Shown here one piece after another: positions 58,315 to 64,000 of a stretch of 64,000 bases of DNA. The notes under the pieces were generated by a model that had not been told where the DNA came from, searched no databases, and worked only from the letters and a program-made list of their open reading frames with translations. The DNA is taken from assembly GCA_963978895.1 (NCBI GenBank), contig OZ022241.1, positions 39,334,806-39,398,805 on the forward strand, given 5' to 3'. How positions within the stretch are numbered: position 1 is the stretch's first letter; each line of letters opens with the position of its first letter. A program made the position numbers and the translations under genes. This stretch comes from Erpobdella octoculata. Taxonomy: Eukaryota > Annelida > Clitellata > Hirudinida > Erpobdellidae.

Positions 58315-60624
58315 TTATATTTTATTTTTCAAATTTCCCTCGCTAGAGTTAGTTGTTTTTGCATCTTTTTGGCTTTCTCTGTCTTGTCCTTTGAAAGCCT
58401 TTTTCTTTAGAATAGCGTCTTTTCGTTTCTTCTTATCTTCAATTCGTTTCAATTTGATTTTGTCGGTTTTATTGGAATTCTTGTTTCTTTGTTCTAAAAA
58501 AAAATAAAAAACAATTAATACACTTTGAGAAAATTTTTTGAATTAGACAGTCATTTTCAAAATTATATCACTGTAATACATACAAACTTGACATTAAATG
58601 ACACACAATACGATAAACAAAACGCGATACTAACTTTCTAAAAGCTCGATCTTCTGTCTTAGTGAACTTTTCAATTCTTCTCTTCGGGCTTTTTTACTTT
58701 CAGGTTCTTGGAGAAAATCATCATCTCTCGATCGCTTTTTATTATTCGGTGCGGCTTCATCAATTGTCGTTGTTTTATTCTGACTCGATTTTAAAATAGA
58801 CTTGGTTTGAAGTTTATCTGACTGCTTCTTCAGAATAATCTCTTTGATCGAGGCTTTCTGTGATGTTTGTAAATCTTCTTTCTTAGCTTCTACAGATTTA
58901 TCAGATTTGGTTTTTCTAGAACATTCTTCTCCATCGTCTTCCGAGATGCTGTCACATTCATCATCATCATCTAAACTTTCATCATTATCATCTTTTTCAC
59001 TATCACTATCATTTTCACTGTTTATTCCGTTAATATTATCTTCATCCTCGGCTATACTTTCATCATCACTACTATTCTCATCGTCTGTTTCACTGTCGCT
59101 GTCACTATTATTTTCGGAAGTGTCTCCATCATCATCGTCGTCGTCATTATCCTCATCACCTGAGACGATATATTCAAAATCATCATCGCTTTCTTCTTCC
59201 TCTTCCACGCGGTCAGCATTCTCTTCGCTCTCATCAACCTCCCCATCATCATCGTCATCATCACTGCCTACTTCGTTGCTCAGCTCCGCATCATCGGACA
59301 GCATTTGAATGGCACGAATTGAATGTGAATATCCTTTCTCAAGAGTTTTTCTCAGGTCATCATCCAGTTTGTCTGTAAGAGATCCACAAACATCAATAAT
59401 GCTCAATACTTTTTAAGCCAAAAATAAAATAAGCTGAGAAATTACAAACTTTTCAGAATTTCATATTCGGATAAAAGGTGGTTCTTTATAGCTTCTATAT
59501 CCTTGCCGCTACCTGGTTTTGTTATTTATTAATGTAACAGTTAAAAGCAATGCTAACAAATTCAAATATAAAATATTAAAAAACTGCTTTAAAATAATCT
59601 TGTAATAAATTATTTTTAATTTAATGGTTTTTTCTTCGTAAATATCTTATTAATTCCGTTAGAATCGAGGTGAATGAAGTTAGCAACGAAGCGGGAAACG
59701 ATGTCTATTTTCACTCCAAATCGCCACAAATTAATTGAATAAAAAATAAACTAAAATTGTCCGCCCCTTCAAACAAATGTTTTCTTGTAGAGAAATATCA
59801 GCTTGATTAAACAGTGCAAAAATTATTTTGAAATATTTATTGACACTTTATGAAAAATGCCTTCCACGATTTGACCTTACAAATATGTTACCGACACAAC
59901 CAATCAGAAACAAATTAATCCAAAAAAAAATAAAATTATCCGCCCCTTCAAACAAATATATTCTTATAGCAAATTTAACGCAGAATTCAAATATCTAATT
60001 ACATTTTACACTTTCCTAGTGACAAAAAATAATAAACGTCATTTACAGAAATGCTTCCGCTTTCAATCGATCCGAATCGCCACAAATTAATTAAACAAAA
60101 AATAAACTAAAATTGTCCGCCCTTTCAAACAACTGTTTTCTTATAGAGAAATATAAGCTTGATTGAACAGTGCAAAAATTATTTTAAAATATTCATTGAC
60201 ACTTTGTGAAAAATGCCTTCCACGACTTGACCTTACAAATATGTTACCGACACAGACAAGCGGAAACAATTTAATCACAGAAAAATAAAATTATCCGCCC
60301 CTTCAAACAAATGTATTCTTTATGCAAATTTAACGTAGAATTCAAATTTCTAATTACATTTTACACTTTCCTAGTGACAAATAATAATTGCCGAAAATCG
60401 TTGCCCGAAGCGTTGCTAACTTCCTGGAGCTTAGAATCGTTAGATTGTGTTTTGTTTAGCGACTGTAGCGAAAACATTTCATTCCTTATACAAAGTGCCC
60501 AACGTGAAAGATTACCAAATACAGTACAAAGAAAAATAATAAAAACACCATGTTTGCAAGAAAGGGACTTTTTTGTAAGTTTAAAAAAAGCCTCGACAGC
60601 TTTCAGCTGGTCCTCAACTTCCAT
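58315..60624 (-). CDS. Acidic, lysine-rich-tailed protein, family not recognised (probably nuclear)
   Basis: Four exons join in consistent phase: 60624-60516, 59512-59450, 59372-58635 and 58493-58315, giving 362 aa. The N-terminus (MEVEDQLKAVEAFFKL) is helical. After KLDDDLRKTLEKGYSHSIRAI comes a long Asp/Glu/Ser tract (about residues 90-220), then a basic part with KKRSRDDDFL, ESKKARREELKSSLRQKIEL and a Lys/Arg-rich tail (KLKRIEDKKKRKDAILKKKA). Acidic tracts followed by basic KKRK tails are common in nucleolar and ribosome-biogenesis proteins, but I cannot name a family. The end of exon 1 is the least certain: the donor at 60,515 fits the phase, but the frame also runs on to about 60,360. 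Exon 1 is head to head with the SURF6-like gene, 477 bp away. Confidence 0.7.
59663..60412. repeat. Inverted-repeat-bounded block holding two ~355-bp tandem units
   Basis: The ends GAAGTTAGCAACG (left, near 59,673) and CGTTGCTAACTTC (right, near 60,400-60,412) are exact inverted copies, with weaker pairing for about 14 bp further in. Between them, TCGCCACAAATTAATT at 59,721 and 60,077 begins two units of about 355 bp that share AAATTGTCCGCCC, GAAAAATGCCTTCCACGA and TTACACTTTCCTAGTGAC. It occupies the first intron of the acidic-protein gene. It may be a non-autonomous DNA transposon; no clear target duplication was seen. Confidence 0.75.
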
Positions 60625-61101
60625 TTTATTTTTAATCCTACACACCAATCGACAACAACAACAAACGAAATTAAGGCAGCCACATGGCAAAGAAAACTAA
60701 GATAAATTTAATTTGGATTTTTTAAATTTTTTTTTTGTTTTATTTATAACATTATTTTATATTTTTAAATTTTATTTAAAAGTTTTTTTTTTTTACTAAT
60801 TATTTTGTTTACTGTTTACAACTGCTGGTCTAAAAGTGCCGTAGCGTAGAGTATGTGTTATCAACGTGATAAGATTGCATTTATTATAACAACGCTTTTA
60901 TTTCACGGAACTAAATTCATGTTAGTTACTTTGTTTGAGTTGACCCTCACATTTAATTGAATTATGTGTTTATTGTGAATCAGCTCAATTTAATAAATAA
61001 TGATATTAATAATGAATAAAATGATAAATTTGAAATGAATGTTATTAATAATGTTATACTAGTTATACCGCATCTGATTTGTTTGATGTTAGTTAGGCGC
61101 T
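60625..61101. promoter_or_regulatory. Putative bidirectional promoter
   Basis: 477 bp separate the presumed start codons of two divergently transcribed genes. The segment is AT-rich with T-runs and no clear CpG island or TATA box. Sharing of control elements is inferred from the arrangement only. Confidence 0.45.
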
Positions 61102-62507
61102 ATGGACATTGGGTCTAACAAATCGTTGTCGTTAAAAAGAAAACAAAGAAGCAGTTTTGGGCCACCAGCAAAAAAGAACAAGGGGGATCAAAGCTCCTCA
61201 TCAAAACATGCAGTTCCCAATCATAAAGGTAATTGTAGTATAAGACGTCAACAAGAGTTTATTTAAAAATTTGTTGAAGCATAGGTTTTGTTTTGATAAA
61301 ATCAATGAAGGCGAAATTTAGCCACTCACTTAAGCCCAGCGATAAATTATGGCAAAGTTAGTTGAGGTATGCTGGTATTAGTGTAGTGAGTGGATCTGTC
61401 ACTGAAAACAGATAGCATAATTTATTATGCTGGTCAGTCTCCACCTTTATCTAAATTAGAATAGGTTTTCTTTTACTTTGTCATCTGGTTTTTAAAACTT
61501 GAACAACCGATTTAAAAATATTTTTATTAAAGTATTTCCAATGATTTTTTTTTAATTTTTATGCAATGCCTTTTTATTTCACTCTTCTTTCTTTCAATTA
61601 GCAGTTTTTTTGTGTATGACAGTGCTTAACAATTTTGTATGCTTAAAGAAAATTTTATTTTATTTATCTATCCAGTTAACCTTTTTAATATCCTATAAAG
61701 TAAGTGTAAACAAAAAACCACTTCAGAAACAATTGGAGAAATATTAACAACTGGAGTTATGCTTATTTAATTTCATTATTGTTTTATAGCTTTAAATTCT
61801 ATATAAACTTGTTTTACTATTTTATTTTTATGTTATTTTCATTTGACCATGCTTTGGAATGTTGCTTACAAGTGATGTATTTCTATGCAGCCGTAGGAGG
61901 AAGATCAAACAAAGACGAATGTGTTGAAAAGAAAATATAGTTCCAAAAATGTCTACAGAAGAGCCCCACGAACAAACAACCACTTCCTCAAGCTGTAAAA
62001 AGTAAACCGGTTGAACCAGCGGAGCAAACCGGACAAGCGGTAGTTAATCTAAAAAACGCCGTCGGCGTACCGAAGTTCAACGAAGACAGAGCTCTGATAT
62101 ACTCCAAACTCGAGTTCAACGACGAGAAGAAAACCAAAAAATTCAAGAACGTTCCGACCGGTAAAAACTTTAAAATGCTGCTTGTGAAGATTGAAAAGCA
62201 AGAACAAAAACTGGAATCCTTGAAGGAGACAGACTCAAACTTAGCCGAAGAGTACAAACAAAAACTTCTGTGGAATAAGGCTTTAGCGAAGTGCGAAGGT
62301 CTTAAGGTTAAAGATGATAAAGACCTGGTTAATAGATTACTCAAGAAGAAAATAAAGAAAAAGGAGCACAGCAAGAAGAAGTGGGAAGAGCGCCTGGAGA
62401 ACGTGGAGAAGAAGAAACAGGATAGGCAAAAGAAACGGAGAGAGAATATAAAAATGAAGGTGGAAAAGAAGATGAAAAAGAAAAAGAATCGCAGAAGAGC
62501 GAAGTAA
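61102..62507 (+). CDS. SURF6: SURF6/Rrp14-like nucleolar protein, with an in-frame stop or unresolved exon
   Basis: SURF6 (yeast Rrp14) is a nucleolar, nucleic-acid-binding factor in ribosome biogenesis. Exon 1 (61,102-61,228) encodes MDIGSNKSLSLKRKQRSSFG and a basic PPAKKNKG stretch. Exon 2 (61,891-62,507) carries the family C-terminal domain: KFNEDRALIYSKLEFND, NVPTGKNFKMLLVKIEKQEQ, LLWNKALAKCEGLKVKDD and KKKWEERLENV, ending in a Lys/Arg-rich tail. Spliced as drawn the product would be 247 aa, short for the family, but codon 59 is TAG (61,938-61,940). Either a short exon has been missed, the 61,891 acceptor is not used, or the copy is disabled. The well-kept domain downstream argues against long decay. 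Confidence 0.75.
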
Positions 62508-62706
62508 ATGTACGAGTCGTTATAAATTCGACGCCTTTACTCTGTGGACGTTTGTATTTGAAACAATCTATCAGATAACGTGTTGTCTTAATGGTTAAAT
62601 AAATTTCTTTTCTTATCCATCTAAGTTGCATTTTTTTTTACCTTTCGAAATAACCATTCATCGTTGCGCAATTTCCTTTACCATAGGAATGAAATTAGGA
62701 GCTGAT

Positions 62707-63469
62707 ATATCAACTAGAGATGCACCGATACCATAAACATGGCCGATACCAATACTCATGTTATGAGAGAGGCCGATACCGATACTTTTCAATCGTTAAT
62801 TATTTATTTGTTACAAGCTAGTGAAGAATGGCTAAAATGACCAACAATTTTTCTGCAATTAGCAATGACATCCTTTATCATCCTTTGTTCAAAAAGAACA
62901 TCATGAATGACTAATTGTAGGGTATGCAAAAAACATGGCAAGCCAGTGCATGCAGTTTTTGAAATGCCTTTTACCATGTTAGCACCATTATCCATAACAA
63001 AAAGATGAATTTTTTGCGAGGGAATATCAAAATCATTGGATTACATTTTCAATTACCTCTGCAATCCTGCTAGCTCTATGCGACCCAGAGAATTGTGCAA
63101 CCCGTAGTACTAAAATTTTTCTGTTATAATTTTCGTTAATGCAGTGGGCTGTAAGGCTGATGAAAGAGTGATTTGAAACATTAGTCCATATATCAGTGGT
63201 GAAGCTTATATTTTCAGAATCTTTGATAATAGTCTTAACATTACTTAACACTTTGCTATAGATTTCAGGAAGCACTGTATCTGAAAAGTACTTGCGGCTT
63301 GGAAGGCAATAATTAGGCTTAACTTGTTGCATAAGAAGGTTGAATCCTATGTCATCAAAAGTATCGGTATCGGCCAAGGATCCTCAAAATTTCACCATGC
63401 CGATACCGATACCTGAAAAAAGGTCGATACTGCCGATACCGATAGTATCGGTGCATCTCTAATATCAAC
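62707..63469 (-). mobile_element. Degraded hAT-family DNA transposon with TIRs and 8-bp target duplication
   Basis: The element spans 62,715-63,461. Terminal inverted repeats: TAGAGATGCACCGATACC on the left and its complement with one mismatch on the right. The flanks 62,707-62,714 and 63,462-63,469 are both ATATCAAC, a perfect 8-bp target duplication as hAT elements make. Subterminal GCCGATACC motifs recur near both ends. Inside, the minus strand encodes hAT-transposase fragments: TDIWTNVSNHSFISLTAH near 63,180 and then, after a frameshift near 63,040, VMDNGANMVKG near 62,990. At 747 bp it is far shorter than an autonomous element and cannot encode a full transposase. Confidence 0.92.
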
Positions 63470-63489
63470 ATCACTGTTATGAATTAAAT

Positions 63490-63665
63490 TTCTAACAGTT
63501 TTTAGTCCTTTGCACCAGGTGCTTTAAGATTGAAATGGCTGTATGCTGGAAACACATATAAGTGCTTCCTGTCGTAATTCATATTTGGTTCTTTCAACTA
63601 TCCCTCCTCCTTTATCCAGACTTGGGACTGGCTCGCTAAAGCGAGGCTCAGTTGAATTTTTAAGG
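63490..63665 (+). repeat. Dispersed ~170-bp repeat, copy 3
   Basis: Order: TTTGCACCAGGTGCTTTAAG, GAAATGGCTGTATGCTGGAA, CTTCCTGTCGTAATTCATAT, CCAGACTTGGGACTGGCTCG and GCGAGGCTCAGTTGAA. It matches the copy at 25,955-26,125 end to end. Confidence 0.85.
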
Positions 63666-63884
63666 TTAGATAGAGTTACGTATTAATGATACAACGTTAC
63701 AACGACTAATTACAGTCTTGTGATTACACTAAAGAGCTTGATGCAGGAATGTGCCCGTGTTCTTGGCTGCTCTTAAGGGCTGAGTTGTCACTCAAGTCCT
63801 CGTTATTGCACACGTAGCCCTTTAGTTTTAAATTATTTGAAGTTAAATTATTAAATTTATTTAAATAAAAATCTAGAATGTTTT

Positions 63885-64000
63885 TTTAATAGTTTATAGT
63901 CTTTTACGCCAGGTGTTTTGAGACGGATAGGGCATTAAATAGGAAATACTGAAGAACTTCCTGTCGTGGATCATTATTTGATCCTTTGGACTTTTTCCTT
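63885..64000 (+). repeat. Dispersed ~170-bp repeat, copy 4, cut by the window end
   Basis: TTTACGCCAGGTGTTTTGAG, TAGGAAATACTGAAGAACTT, CCTGTCGTGGATCATTATTT and GATCCTTTGGACTTT, in the family order. The window ends before the TCCAGGCTTGG block. It lies about 220 bp from copy 3. Confidence 0.8.

Noticed and set aside
58844..59308. Ser-rich plus-strand frame of 154 codons
   Set aside because: It is the complement of the Asp/Glu/Ser tract of the minus-strand acidic protein.

Overview
This window is animal nuclear DNA. Genes are split by short GT-AG introns, the sequence is AT-rich, and there are very long microsatellites, several classes of retroelement and a degraded hAT transposon. Recognisable genes are homologues of conserved metazoan proteins: a MEX3-type KH protein, ubiquilin, a Tribbles pseudokinase and a SURF6-like nucleolar protein. 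A tandem family of secreted fibrinogen-domain proteins also fits an invertebrate, possibly a lophotrochozoan. The species cannot be fixed from sequence alone.

Layout. At 1-3,925 lies an almost complete R2-like (restriction-like endonuclease) retrotransposon, followed by an (ACAT)n array; both sit in an intron of a mex-3 homologue whose 5' coding exon is at 4,131-4,466 (minus). From 4.5 to 9 kb is its microsatellite-rich upstream region. At 9,181-10,607 (plus) are three exons of an unrecognised coiled-coil protein. At 11,448-17,548 (minus) is a full ubiquilin gene; I could assemble 14 phase-consistent coding exons (595 aa). At 21,142-22,799 (minus) is a complete three-exon Tribbles gene (426 aa).

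From 25.6 to 56.4 kb is the most distinctive part: a head-to-tail, minus-strand cluster of PAN-like / fibronectin-II-like / fibrinogen-domain genes. Three paralogues (36.6-40.2, 42.1-44.8 and 53.1-56.4 kb) have exactly the same six exon lengths (315, 31, 42, 174, 287 and 306 bp) and each encodes 384 aa. A diverged fourth copy lies at 25.6-30.7 kb and a broken fifth at 47.8-48.2 kb. Into the cluster have come an apparently intact two-ORF CR1/L2-like retrotransposon (31.3-35.7 kb), a Ty3/gypsy integrase remnant (48.4-48.7 kb), and an intronless leucine-rich-repeat ORF (48.9-52.2 kb) split by about 1.4 kb of satellite-like repeats. Huge (TTA)n, (AAT)n, (TA)n and (ATGT)n arrays lie between.

From 58.3 to 62.5 kb a gene for an acidic, lysine-tailed protein and a SURF6-like gene are arranged head to head about 0.5 kb apart. 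At 62,715-63,461 is a degraded hAT element with terminal inverted repeats and a perfect 8-bp target duplication. Several dispersed repeat families recur across the window, and two near-perfect hairpins with arms of 34-35 bp stand out. The fibrinogen-domain cluster is the best candidate for a little-described system: small secreted proteins with an unusual three-domain order that multiply by tandem duplication, plausibly recognition lectins. That function is inference.
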